Below the pieces are notes generated by a model, which had not been told where the DNA came from, did no database searches, and saw only the letters and a list, made by a program, of their open reading frames with translations. Shown in pieces: positions 23,043 through 34,926 of a stretch of DNA of 64,000 nucleotides. The translations under genes and the position numbers were made by a program. Each line of letters begins with the position of its first letter. The first letter of the stretch is position 1. The stretch lies in the NCBI GenBank assembly GCA_946800325.1, contig OX326957.1, positions 26,135,054 through 26,199,053 of the forward strand. The letters are read 5' to 3'. This DNA is from Luzula sylvatica (lineage: Eukaryota > Streptophyta > Magnoliopsida > Poales > Juncaceae).

Positions 23043-25292
23043 GTGGCTAAGATATTCAATTAAGTATCATGAGTTTGGTACTTAAAATTTTTTTGACCAT
23101 TGGATGTTTCTCTCTCCAACTGGACCTCTCGATCTCCCAGCAGCTCGAGCTCCTCTTCGGTTCTCTCTAGATGGACCTCCCTGCATGGATGTTCTTTCCT
23201 CTCGATCTTTCTGTGGCCTCTGTTCTAGATGCCGAAACCCTAACCGTTTTATCTCCTGATTTGTTCCCAAATATCAATATCTCGCCGCCCCCTCTTCCTT
23301 CTACCAGATTTTGCTCAAAGAGGTGAATCTTGTTTTACTTCATTTGTTTATGTTTACCAAGAATGATTCTTTCAATTTGCTTTTCTTTGATTATGTAGTT
23401 AATACCTCAATTGATCGAAGATTTTCTCGTAGCTTGATCTCTTTCCGGTCATTATCCCTGATGGATGCCCCTCCCTCTCGAAATTGTATACATGTGCTTA
23501 ACATGCGCCAGAGGCCCTGGCTTTTGCCTAGGTTTCGAGGCGTGTGGTTGTAATGGCTTATCCTATACCCTTAATTATGCTGGTAATTAATTCTATTTTC
23601 GATACTCTTCTTATTTCAGTATTATCCTTTTATGTGAAATGTGAATTGGTGCGGTTTCTGATTTGGTCTCTCAAGATGAATCAACCACTACTGGACTAGG
23701 CATTCTTGGATGTCTTGGCCCCATTGGTACATGTGGTCTTGACGGTACATGAGGCTCGAGATTCCTTCTGTATTTGGGAGTATTGTTGGGAGGAATTGGG
23801 GTGTATGTACTGAAGTGTCGAGTTGTAAGAAGTGGTACTGAAGTATAGAGTTGTAGTGCTGAAGTAGTTTTGTAGTACTGAAATTGTGATGTATTTACTA
23901 AAGTGTAGAGTTTAGTATGTATTGAAGTAGTTTTCATCGGTATGCATGAATTGTAGTCTCATAAGAATTTGGTATGTTCAAGTTATTTTTAGCATGCCTG
24001 CCCATGCTAGATTTCATTGTCCATGCTACTTTGTTACAAAGAGGATATGTATAACAAATGAGAAATTTTTTGTATATGACTGTAATTTTGATTATCAAAG
24101 TTTCATTACTTCTGTATTTTGATTTTTACGCACGAGTCCTCAAAACTCCCAAACTAGAAATTGAAAATCATTCAATAAAACTAGACTGCAAAATCATCAA
24201 TGATGTATCATTAAATAAAATCGAAAATCATTCATACAACCCTAGATCATAAAATTTAAATCATAAGTTTCCCAACAAGTCCTGAAAACCCTTAAATTAC
24301 ATGAAAAAAGAAAAAAGAAAAAACCCTTAAATTGCATTTCGCTCGGGATTTTTATGCATAAGCCCTCAAATTTCTCAAATTAGACATTACAAATCATCAA
24401 ATAACTATAAATCGTCAAAGTAAATCGTATGGTTCACAACTATCATCTTATCCATCAGAATTCGAGCCGTCCATGAAACATTGTTCAGAATCAAAATGGG
24501 GCGCCTAATATATAGTGGAAAGCATCCAAATAAGTCAATCTAAAATTTCAATCGAACAATTAAAATTGAAATTTACTAATTACAAAAATGAAATAATATA
24601 ATACCTAAAACGCATCGTACTCGTCAAGGTAATACTCTGCTGCCGATTAGGTCCAATTCACAAATTTAAGCGACAATTTACAAGCCTGGTGTCAAGTATG
24701 ATATGGAAAACTGCACAAAATGAACAAAAGCTCAATACCTTTTGAATTTCAGTCAAGTCTATATTGGAAAAGATAGAGAATCGTGATTTCTATAAAGAGC
24801 ATGACTCAGAAAATAAAACAAGTACAAAAATTTCATCGAATCTAGAAGAAGGAAGAAACGACAAAGATGTATGGTTATATTAGAGGGTTCAGTGCGTTGA
24901 TACCTTGGTATTTCAGAGAAAATAACGAGATAAAAAGATCTTAGGGTTTCGGGAACTGAAAGGGAGGAGGTAGTAACGATATCCAGTGGAGAGACAAGCC
25001 GTGCATGAGAGAAGCGAAGAGAGATCGGATCATCGGAGGTGAGGCGGGCCGTGCAGGGAGGAAGAGCTTCTGCGGCTTAGAGAGAGGGATCCTTCTTCAT
25101 TGGAGAGAGAAAGAGCCATGCCTATTTGTTTTGGAAATAAAACTTATAATGAGAAAGAGGCAAACGGAAGGATGAAATATTATTCCGTCTATCAACAACA
25201 AATTATCATTATCATCACGGTTACAAATTTAATCGGATGGTTAAAAACGTTTAAGTACGATACTTAATTTACTTAATTGAGTACGTTAGCTT

Positions 25293-25294
<2 letters not shown>
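23041..25294. mobile_element. 2.25-kb terminal-inverted-repeat element bounded by TA tracts (element C)
   Basis: The left end contains GCTAAGATATTCAATTAAGTA...GGTACTTAAAATTTTTTTGACCATTGGATG; the reverse complement of the right end contains GCTAACGTACTCAATTAAGTA...CGTACTTAAACGTTTTTAACCATCCGATT (landmarks only, aligned with mismatches over about 60 bp). TA repeats flank both ends (to 23040 and from 25295). CT-rich leader-like sequence lies just inside the left end (23100-23320), and its opposite-strand counterpart lies inside the right end (24890-25130). No coding region could be supported. Confidence 0.7.
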
Positions 25295-25338
<44 letters not shown>

Positions 25339-26299
25339 GTAATATTTTTTCGTGTAAAAAATATTTATTTGAAAAATATGATTTTTATTTACGAAATATA
25401 ATACCATTAGATATATCTTTTACGAAATATAATGAAGGGTAATAATGAAAATGCATTTCTTCGAACAGGTAAAGTGCATGTACCAAGTAGATTCAACACA
25501 TTCATTACTTTATAAGAATTCGGTGATTTTGAATCAAATTTGGTAAGCGAAATCAAGTGAATTTGATTCGGCCTAGCCAACTTTAAAAAAAGGAATAAAA
25601 TTGCGGTAGAGATGCAAGGTAAAATACTAAAGCATATACTTTTAGAAGTTATACTGGTTCAGAGTAAAAAAAACATATTGATACACGAAAAAAAGTATAC
25701 TTGTACGAATTTAAAAAAGGTATAATTGTTATACAGGTACGAATTTAACAAGTATACATGGCTACAGAAAGATATGCTGGTATTTGAACAAAAATGTGCA
25801 GAGATCCAAAGCAACTCATCCAAAAAGTCGATCACACATCCAAAAAGCACATTCATTACCTTATTTTTCAAGTATTGTATCGTGACTTTTTAATATTTCT
25901 TGTGTTATATTCAAGAATCAATTTAAACTCTTTCGTCAGGCCTCTTGGCGAAAGATAATTCTCTTTCGCCTGTCACCCTGACGAAGAACTAAGTTTGCAA
26001 ATTGGACAAATCCGTAGCTATTCTTATAAATTGGGCTTTTGATATTGCTATATGTCAAAAAAAAAATGCAAGTAATCGCCCTCAAAAAATAGAAATTACA
26101 ATGCTTGCAGCAGAACTCGAGTATTAGCGTAGTATATAATTAAGAAAATACTTACTTCAAAATACTAAGGAAACTAACAATATTTAAATATTTTTTCTAA
26201 GATATTTTTTGAATACAACAAAATTGAGATATGTTACAAAATTAAGCTGACATGACTTATTAGTAAGCGATAAACTTAGTAAAACATAGTTTTACTATT
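25295..26299. other. TA microsatellite and AT-rich spacer
   Basis: TA repeat at 25295-25336, then AT-rich sequence with no gene. A nested palindrome at 25932-25985 is listed separately. Confidence 0.5.
25932..25985. repeat. nested double inverted repeat (hairpin)
   Basis: The outer arms TTCGTCAGG (25932-25940) and CCTGACGAA (25977-25985) enclose the inner arms GGCGAAAGA (25947-25955) and TCTTTCGCC (25962-25970). Both pairs are perfect nine-base complements around a six-base loop. Confidence 0.8.
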
Positions 26300-28600
26300 G
26301 ATTGATACATCATCATATGGAAGGAAGGAAGACAAACTAAGAGCTTTACACTTGCGTTGCCTTTGCTAGAAGAGGTTGGAGGGCCTTCACCACAATCGTC
26401 ATATTTGGCCGAAAATCAGATTCGTATTGCACACACAATGCCGCGACGGCTGCAAGCTGATAACCAAATGCAAAATAATGTTAATTAGAAGAATAATTAC
26501 ATGAATTGAGGCTTATCATTGAGAAAGTTCATAATAACAATTTTTTTCAATGAATCGAGGCTTATCATTGAAAATGTTGTATTGGACTGTCATTTCAAAT
26601 GAAAAATCAGAGGTGCGTCAATTCGCCAACCTCCTTCATAAAAAAGATAAAAACAATAGTGAAATGAATTTACCTTGGCGACAGCCTTAGGAGGGTACTC
26701 GTCGTTAAGTTTTGTATCGACACATTGCTTAACTTTATCTTCACTTAATTTTGGAGTTGCCTATAAATAGTTACCATTGTGGGTTAGAAAACAAAGATTA
26801 GAAATCGATATCGCGAGTAATCAGGGTAAGAAAGAAAAATGTTGAAGTGGCGAGACTCAATTGACGATTCTCGTGTTAATCGCTTACCCAAGTAACGAGA
26901 CTTCGTTGTCCTTTGGGCAATGCATGATCTACTGGTTTTCTTCCGGTAAGAAGTTCCAACAAGATGACACCGAAACTATAAACATCGCTTTTCTGTGTCA
27001 ATTGCCCAGTCATAGCATATCTGCAAAATTCATAGAAAACAAATATGCATCATATAGTTGAATAACTTTTTTATTTGATAAAAAAGAGAAAGAAAATGAA
27101 ATTATGATGTAAAATTTAACGAGTTAACTCACTCTGGTGCATGATAGCCAAAAGTTCCTAAAACTTTTGTAGAGTGGAGACGAGCGGCAGCGTCAGGAGA
27201 TTGGTTTGTTAAACTGAAATCAGCAAGCTTGGAATCATATTCATCAAAAAGAAGTACATTGTTCGATCTGATATCTCTATGAACAATGGAAGGCTGCACT
27301 TTTTCATGAAGATACTCGAGACCTCGTGCTGCACCATAAGCTATTTTCACTCTTTGATTCCATGTCAGTGTCGGACCAGCTGGTGCACCTGTCGCCCCTT
27401 TTCTTCCTACATCACCAACAAAACAAATAAATTATAATTTTTAGGATTTTTTGAAATAAAAACAGGCAATCGCATGCTATATTACCGTGCAAAGTATCGT
27501 GCAAAGAGCCTTTGGATGCAAACTGATATATTAGGCACCTGCTACCATCCTCCACGCAATAGCCCAATAGCTCGGTAAAATACTCGTGCTTTAGTTTGGA
27601 CATCATTGCTAACTACATTGTAGATGTTCCAAAAAAAATAAACATAAATTAGAACAAACAAAATTAATTAGAAAAGGCAAAACAATTAATTATCGGCTAA
27701 ATTCAATTAATTACCTGTGCTGCAAAATCAGAATCAGGCTCCTGCGAGGCATTTGCGTCCAGTTTCTTTATCACGACAGCCTTTCCGTCTTTTAAAACTG
27801 CACGATACACGCGACCATATGATCCCTCACCAATCAGTGCTGTTTCGCCAAAATTATTCGTTAAACTCTTTAATTCCGCTAATGGAATTGCCGGGATGTC
27901 GATGTTAGGCACCTTCATGGGTGGACCTGGTCTACCGGTGTTTGATACTCTTGGCCCTCCGGTACCTAAAACATAAAAAAGGGAATATATTGAAATTTGA
28001 TTTAAAAATGGTGCGAAAGTTCACATTTTTTGGCGAAATCAATACACATAACTAATTAAAACAATCAAATTGCGAAATTCAAGAAAAGAAAGTACATATT
28101 GTAAGAAAATTATTGTACCGCGATTAGGTGGGGGCGCCGCTTGATTAGCCGGAGGACCATTGGAGTCCTCCTCAACTCCGCCACAACACATCATTTTTGT
28201 TGTCGATGCACAAATATATGAAATTGCAAAGTGAGAGACTTTCGAAGTTAATTTCTATTATTATTGGGACCAAATCATTCAGAAAAATTCCAAATTTTAT
28301 CTGTATTTGTTTGCACCAAGATGTATAAAAATATAATTCACGACCGAAAGGACAGCCAACAACAAATTCTTCTTTTGAGAACTTACAAGGAATTAGAGAG
28401 AAAAAAATGTTAACTTGTGAACTTTGATTTTTCTATGTATTTCAGCAAGATGAAATCCATTCTAATTATGGAGAGAGTTAGTTATTCAGTTATGGTACTC
28501 ATGCATGGTGTTATGCCACCTCAATCATGTAATAATCAAAGATTGGTAAAGGTTTGTTCCCTGTAACAAATCTTTGCTACTAACCGACCTAAACTTAATT
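26300..28600 (-). repeat. right arm of the inverted segmental duplication (PTI1 copy 2)
   Basis: Reverse complement of about 14340-16840, including the promoter and 3' flank. The duplication ends near 28600, where diverged satellite-like repeats begin. Confidence 0.85.
26346..28194 (-). CDS. PTI1-like receptor-like cytoplasmic kinase, copy 2
   Basis: Seven exons on the minus strand, in transcript order: 28194-28119, 27965-27715, 27612-27486, 27406-27133, 27020-26888, 26760-26674 and 26456-26346, giving 352 residues. It has the same exon phases as copy 1. This copy keeps HRD in the catalytic loop ([10 protein letters not shown]) and the longer activation loop [13 protein letters not shown] is again DFS. 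GEGSYG, VVIKK and GYHAPE are intact. N terminus MMCCGG. It ends ATQV instead of copy 1's ATKE. Exon 2 is three bases shorter and exon 4 six bases longer than in copy 1. The conserved catalytic loop suggests this is the functional, ancestral-like member. Role as for the PTI1 family: a membrane-associated relay kinase. Confidence 0.9.
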
Positions 28601-29075
28601 TAATTTTTTTTGTAAATAATTGATAATTTATTTTTTTGAAATTTTTAAACTTCACTTTTTGTATGTTTGCGAAGTTATTGAAAAAAAAAATAGAAATTTG
28701 ATTGTGTTGGTCTTAAATTAAGGAGTTTTTTGAGAAAATAATAATTAGATTTTAATTTTGACATTTTTTTGATAATTTGGATAATTGAATTTTTTTTAAA
28801 GTGTCCGACTTCGATTTTTGCATTTTTGTTAATTTTTTGAAAAAAATATATAAATTTGTTTATGTTAGTATTCAATTGAGTAGTTTTTTTAGGAAAACAT
28901 GAGAATTACATATTTTGCTCGTGTTAGACTTCGATTAATTTTTTTGAAGGTATTACTTCACTTTTTGCATTTTTGCGAAATTTTTGAAAAAAAGAAAAGA
29001 AATATGCTTGCATTAGGATAATTGATTTTTTTAAGGTGTTAAACTTAATTTTTTGTATTTTTGCGAATCCCTTCA
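28601..29075. repeat. diverged copies of the 177-bp satellite-like repeat
   Basis: Two to three degenerate units carry the same motif series as the array at 62.6-64 kb: CTTCACTTTTTG, GAAATTTGATTGTGTTGGTCTT, GGAGTTTTTT, AGGAAAACATGAGAA, ATTTTGCTCGTGTTAGACTTC. They lie directly after the end of the inverted duplication. Confidence 0.7.
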
Positions 29076-30812
29076 ATAGCATCAACGAGTCTTTTGATCA
29101 CAATTATTAGAGAGACTTGTTGTTTCAAATTCAAAACTAAATGAATATAGAAAAAATACAGATCATGATTCTCTTCTAAAAGAGGGCAAAATAAACACAA
29201 GACCCTCTATTCATTTACACCTAGAAAACTAAACAAACGACCCAAAACATCTGGCATTATTATTCAATAAAAAACAAACAAAAAAATGGCAATTGAAACA
29301 CATATCTATTAAGAGTAACTTTACACAACATACTCTCGCAACTTGATTGGCAGCATGATGATAAGGTGTAGGGTGTGGATTGAATTAATTTAAACTAATT
29401 TTATAGTGTGAATACAATATCCAACGCATGATCAATATCATGCTGCGAGAGCAAGTTGTGTATAATTACTCATCTATTAATATGTACATTTCATTTAGAC
29501 ATAATTTCTTTCCATGCCACATAGAAACTGTGCATATGTACGATTGAGGCTCAACGACGATATTTGTTTTCTGCCTTAGATGAGTTTTGGGGTTAGGGAA
29601 GCGAGAGGGTTGGCACTTGGGGGCGGTAAGCACGCGGGCTGGGATTGGGGATGGGTCATGCGTGCATGATGCTGCTTGTTTGTTAAATGTCAATTTGTGC
29701 TGTATATTGCGCTATTGGCATGCTATTCTTTCAATATGGTATTACATGTGTTGTTAAGTGCATTTCATATGTAATTTTCTCATTTTTGACCAAAAAAAAT
29801 GTGTATACTTAATTTTATTAATATATACCCTAAGTATATTTCGTAACATTTAGTTTTGTCATGTTTTTCGTTTCAATAACAACATTAGATATAAAATGTC
29901 ATTGTATAATGGTATTCTTAAGATATATCGCAAAATGCTTTTTTTATAATGTAACGAGAGGATTAGTCAGTAAATGTTGTATTTTGTTCAAGTAATACCA
30001 ACACATACTCAAATGCTACAAAACAAATGTAATTGTATACTAGTATTGTTGTAGTGAGAAGAAATGAAAGTTTTGAACATTTCATATATCCCCATATACT
30101 ATGTGGACTATTACTAGTCAGTTATCGAGGAACAAACTATTATTCTATGAGACAAATTAATTAGAAAAAATATTAATGTCGAAACAAAATGTGAAAAATA
30201 CAAACAAAAAGACGTCAGAACGAATTGAACACAATGTCTAGTAAGACCTCGACGAGCCAATAATATTGCGAAAATTGTCGACGACCCGGACACACTCAAA
30301 GGAGTTTTCCCAAGGACCTTATTAGTAATTCATAGTATTTTCATGTATTTTTAAAATTTTAAGTAGTTTTCATTTTAATTTTAGTTAGTGTTTGTTTGGT
30401 TTTAATTTATTTTTGTATTTTCTTTCATGTTGAAGTAAGTTATGCACTAGTTTATGATTATGTTTAAGTGTGTTTAATTTTATAATTTTATGTCCCAATT
30501 ATGATACTTCAAAAGAAATTTAATATTCGGTCAAAAACATTATAAAACTTGGATTCAAAACATTGTAAAAGAATATAGCAAAAGGATTTGAATTCCCGGA
30601 AAATATATGTAACAAGAATCGGAATTTGAGTTCCCGGAAAAGAAAGGCTGGGACCTTCCAGATTATTCGGAGTTTGCTCGACCCTCGAAGAAGAATCCAG
30701 AAACAAAGCTCTCTCCTTTCCCCTCTCTCTCTCTCTCCAGCCGCCTCTCTTATACCTTACCTCCCGTGTCCGAATTCCCGAAAGCTTGATTCTTTTCACT
30801 GTGAACCTCGAT
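29076..30812. other. spacer with a 141-bp inverted-repeat MITE, then the AHSA1 promoter
   Basis: 29322-29462 begins TACACAACATACTCTCGCA and ends TGCGAGAGCAAGTTGTGTA, a small MITE-like unit without a clear target duplication. 29480-30560 shows no supported gene. The AHSA1 upstream region contains TTCCCGGAA at 30593-30601 and 30631-30639 and a CT-rich leader at 30700-30760. Confidence 0.5.
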
Positions 30813-32126
30813 ATGGCGAAATTTGGTGAGGGAGACCAGCGTTGGATCGTACAAGATCGAGCTGATGGAACCAATGTCCACAACTGGCACTGGTCAGAGC
30901 GTGACTGCATGGGATACTCCCGTTCTCTTCTCTCTTCCCTCCTCTCGAATCTTCAAATCCTCGATGGTGAAGGTGGTATCTCCATCACGACCAAAACCCT
31001 AGACAAGGTTGAAGGCGAGGCCTACGTCAATGTCAGGAAGGGTAAGGTCATACCAGGTTACGAATTGTCCCTCAACTTGTCGTGGGAAGGTGAGGCCAAA
31101 GACGTATCCGTTAAGGTTACTGGATCCATTGATGTGCCCTATCTAGCCGATGAGAATGCTGACGAGGATCCTGAGGTTAAAGTTAGTGTCAGAGATGATG
31201 ATGGGCCTGTAGGAAGGAGAATCAAGGATGCATTGCTCACAAAGGGTAATCTTAATTTGTAGTTTTCGCGTATTAATTCTTTCGCTCAATTTCTCATGAA
31301 ATAACGTTTCTTATGGTTTATCAGGTAAACCCATCATTCTAGAAAAGATTCGCATCTACGTAGACGCAATGTCGAAAGGCGGTCCCGCTAGAGACGAACT
31401 GGAGGCGAAAAACCCCGCACCCGCCGCGTCAAAAGCCGCACCGTCTCCAGCCGCGGCAATGAAACCCTCACCCACAGAAACAACTGAAAAAGAAAAGGAA
31501 AAAAGAAACGAGGAGAAGAAAAAGAAGAACAAGAACAAGGAGGGATTCAAGAACATAACCATGTCCGAGAAATTCTATTGCAGATCGAAGGATTTGTACG
31601 AGATTTTGATGGACGAGAACAGGTGGAAGGGATTCACTCAGAGCAACGCGAGGATCAGTAAAGAGGTCGGAGGGCAATTTAGTCTTTTTGACGGCTCTAT
31701 CAGTGGCGTTAACGAGGAGTTGCAGGAAGGGAAGCTCATCGTTCAGAAATGGAGGTTTGCCAGCTGGCCTGAGGGTCTTTATTCGATGGTTAGTTTATTC
31801 CTTCGCATTTAAAAAAAAAAATTAAATCAGAATAATTCTAATTTTGTTAATTTCTATGAAGGTGAGGTTGGTTTTTGACGAGCCGGAGGCGGGTTTGACG
31901 GTGGTTAACCTCACGCAGACCGATGTGCCGGAGGAGGATAAGTAAGTTTCAATAACGCCCCTTCAAAACCTTGAAATATCACGAATACCCTTTTATATTT
32001 TTTGTTTGTTGTTTGTTTATGTTTTTGTAAAGGTATGGGAATGCGACGGTGGTGGAGAACACGGAGAGAGGATGGAGAGAATTGATTTTTCACAAGATTC
32101 GGGCTGTTTTTGGATTCGGCATCTAA
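30813..32126 (+). CDS. AHSA1: AHSA1-type activator of Hsp90 ATPase (co-chaperone)
   Basis: Four exons, 30813-31245, 31325-31788, 31862-31941 and 32033-32126, encode 356 residues. The protein binds the Hsp90 middle and N domains and stimulates its ATPase in the cytosol and nucleus. NVHNWHW (residues 21-27) is the conserved N-terminal tryptophan motif that precedes the AHA1 N domain (about 28-160). A linker of about 60 residues is rich in Ala/Pro, then Glu/Lys (about 180-230). The C-terminal START-like AHSA1 domain follows (about 233-352: FYCRSKDLYEILMD, GGQFSLFDG, WRFASWPEGLYS, LTQTDVPEED, GWRELIFHKIR). Length and order match plant orthologues. The start is the first ATG giving this frame and fits the conserved N terminus. 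In plants the name AHA1 is also used for a proton ATPase, which this is not. Confidence 0.95.
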
Positions 32127-33327
32127 TTTGATACGAAGCCCTTAATAAAGATTTAGGGTTTATTTTTCGAGAATTTCGCGCCGCTTGTTATATTTTGTAT
32201 TTTTTTTTAGACATTAATTCGTGGAGACTTGGGTTGTGTTTCGGAGTGTTGGTGGCGGCGTTTATCTTGTTGCTGCTGATTTGAAACATTGAAGGAATAT
32301 TTTTATAAACATATTTGTATTTTCTAAAATACTTTAATTTTCAGCTTAGTGCTCATTTTTTCGCGCCTGTTTAGGATTTTTTTTACACAGCGGAGTATAT
32401 TGAAAATATATGAATTTCGCAAGTATTTCATGTTTTCAAAGAAATTAATTGTTTTATGTTGTTGTCAAACTAAGAATAAGATTTGTTATATTATACATAT
32501 CAATTGGATAATATTAGCGATGTGATGATAATAAAATACTTTCAAGTAAAGTAAAAGTGTTTGATTGCAAGTAAAGTAAAAGTGTTTGATTGCATAATTG
32601 TTTTAAGGTTAAGGTTTCGTTTTCATTCTCACGAAACAACAAATTAATTATACAAATTATCTATCATGTATACAGATAAAATGAAATAATAATCCAGTCT
32701 ATAATATTTTTTCTCCATTCATGACGATAAATTTAATTATGCAATTTTGAATCGGAACATATCCATTTTCTTTTTTGATGGAGGGGGTTGATTCCCTCAA
32801 AATTTTCATTAAACGAATATGATTTTTACAGAACGGATATACAAGGATTAGTAAAACATATCCATTTTCATTCTTACAAAACAACAAATTAATTATACAA
32901 ATTATTTATCATGTATACCTATAAAATGAAAATATAATCAACATTCTAAAATATTAATCAACACACGGTCTGCCAAAATATATATAGTTTTCTTTCCTAC
33001 ATTTCGTTACAGGAGCAATTCCTCGTATATGTGTCGAGAAAACAGAACTGTTGAATACATCTTTTTTTTCTCTATTCACGACAACAAATTTAATTAAATT
33101 ATGCAATGTTGAAGCGGAGCGTACCCTTTAGTAAAATTATAAAATTTTATGATTATTTCTCAAAACCAAGAACTATTTTTTTTTATATATTATTTTAATA
33201 TGAAATAGTGTATCTTCTAGTTTATAATGTTTATTATACTTTATTTCTAAGGTCCATTGTATATTCTATTATAATGTTTTAAGGTTATAAGGTATAGAAT
33301 ATTGTTATCAAAATGATAATCACTTGT
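32127..33327. other. AT-rich spacer with a diverged local duplication
   Basis: 32620-32760 and 32855-33120 share blocks such as ACAACAAATTAATTATACAA, TTATCATGTATAC and CAAATTTAATTA, indicating an old local duplication. No gene is supported. Confidence 0.5.
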
Positions 33328-33401
33328 GGTTTCGTGGTGTAGTTGGTTATCACGTCAGTCTAACACACTGAAGGTCTCCGGTTCAAGTCCGGGCGAAGCC
33401 A
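33328..33401 (+). tRNA. trnV-AAC: tRNA-Val (anticodon AAC)
   Basis: A 74-base cloverleaf. Acceptor arms are GGTTTCG and CGAAGCC with discriminator A. The D arm is TGGTGTAGTTGGTTATCA. The anticodon stem TCAGT/ACTGA has loop CTAACAC, giving anticodon AAC at 33362-33364. The T arm is CCGG-TTCAAGT-CCGG. Internal A and B boxes are intact, there is no intron, and CCA is not encoded, as in nuclear tRNA genes. A T-run follows at 33414-33418. It looks functional and nuclear-encoded. Confidence 0.95.
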
Positions 33402-33599
33402 TTATAATTTATATTTTTGTCTTGTACATATTTTTTTCCTTTTTTTCGTAGTCTTTATTTACGCCATTTTTTTTTCAAGCGAAAGGAAAATTCAGTTCAA
33501 CAATACGACCTTAATTTCAAACAGAGTTCAGAGGAAGAAACTAGGGTTTACTGATGGTCGTTATGATTGATTTTACTAATTTATCGATTAGTATTTGTT

Positions 33600-33740
33600 T
33601 TTTTTTTGAAGTGAAATCTAATTTATGAAACATGGATATTAATGATTTCATTTTTTTATTTGTGATACCAATGGAGCTTGAACCCTTGATCTTTGGTATC
33701 TTGTGCTAAACATTTTACCACTAGACCAATGGACCATTGG
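33600..33740 (-). mobile_element. SINE with poly(A) tail (SINE 1)
   Basis: Read on the minus strand, a tRNA-like head has a box A TGGTCTAGTGG and a box B-like GGGTTCAAGCTCC, then a short body and a terminal A-run. The 141-bp insert is flanked by an exact 18-bp duplication TATCGATTAGTATTTGTT (33582-33599 and 33741-33758), as left by LINE-driven insertion. Confidence 0.9.
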
Positions 33741-33758
33741 TATCGATTAGTATTTGTT

Positions 33759-34926
33759 ACTTTCTCGTTTCAAATTCATTTTAAGGGTCCGTTCTTATGA
33801 TATGTTGGTTTTGTTTGGCGACATTTTCTTTTATTTTGACTTTGAAAGACAATAATTTGATTGTTCTGTTCATTTTTATTACTGATGTCACGTTAATAAA
33901 TTGTAATAATTTTAGTATATATATATTTTACAATGTCGGGTTTTCAATGTGAATATATTATTTACGGTATCAATGTATAATTTTTTATGCAAGCATATAA
34001 TTTAAGATACTAACAATTCAATGTATTATTATATATTTTAGTATTACTTCATAATTCTTTGATGCAAATATGTTGTTTATGTTATCAATATATAGGTATA
34101 AATATATTATTTTTGGAACTAATACATTATGTTATCAATATATCGATATAAATATATTATTTTTGGAATTAATACATTATTTGCAACATTAATATTTTTT
34201 TTTGATGTTAATGTGTTGATTTATAATTAATATATTATTGTTTGTGTTTGTTTTTTACTTACAAAATGCTATTAATAATTCACAAATTTTAGTTTAATTA
34301 TATCATTATCCATGACAATATTTTTGTTTTAGCCTGTTTTGATATATATTTGACGGAATTTCATGTATTTTCCTACAAAATGTCATAAGTTTGTGTACAC
34401 CTCTCAGAAAACAGGAAATTGTATGAGTACCTCTCAATGTTTTAAATAGCGGTACTGTAACGGTGCTATAGCGAATTTTTGGAGATAGACGCTGCATCAC
34501 TTTAGAATTTAACTCTGTATCATACATATAAAAAAACATAACATGTATTTATTTAAAAATACGATACATCTAAACAAAATAACAACTAATACATAACATG
34601 TATTATATTTAAAAAAATATTGTACATCCATAAAGTATAGTGTATTTAAAAAAAAAAAAAATGTGTACTTCAATGAATTGACGTTTGAAGTGCGTTAAGC
34701 CGGCTCTAGCAAATCCCATAAAATGAGTCCCAGAACTCGCCTCAACATTCCACTAATCGGATTAGATTACCACATTCAAGAACCGCCCGACCCGACCCAC
34801 CGCACTACCAATTATCTCCCGCAGGGCCGCAACTTCTTGCGCACACGGCACGTGCACAGCATCACAGCACCACCTCTTACTCTCTCTCTCTCTCTCTCTC
34901 TCTCGTTGTCTCAGAAATTCGTCACA
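33759..34926. other. AT-rich spacer and promoter of the next gene
   Basis: 33800-34680 is AT-rich with scattered TATATT repeats and no gene. From 34700 the sequence is GC-richer. A CT microsatellite at 34881-34904 lies in the leader. An ATG at 34723 is in frame with the gene start at 34927, but the intervening frame runs through the CT repeat, so it was treated as 5' UTR. Confidence 0.5.

Noticed and set aside
23671..23937. 88-codon minus-strand frame in element C
   Set aside because: Repeats of TACTGAAGTA-type motifs keep it open; no family features.
30593..30710. Heat-shock element in the AHSA1 promoter
   Set aside because: TTC and GAA blocks are present but their spacing does not match the required alternating five-base units.
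30509..30910. 133-codon minus-strand frame over the AHSA1 start
   Set aside because: Antisense to the AHSA1 leader and exon 1; no similarity or splicing support.
34723..34926. Upstream in-frame ATG as the start of the unknown gene (N-terminal extension)
   Set aside because: The extension crosses a CT microsatellite read as Leu-Ser repeats and looks like leader sequence; the ATG at 34927 is more plausible.
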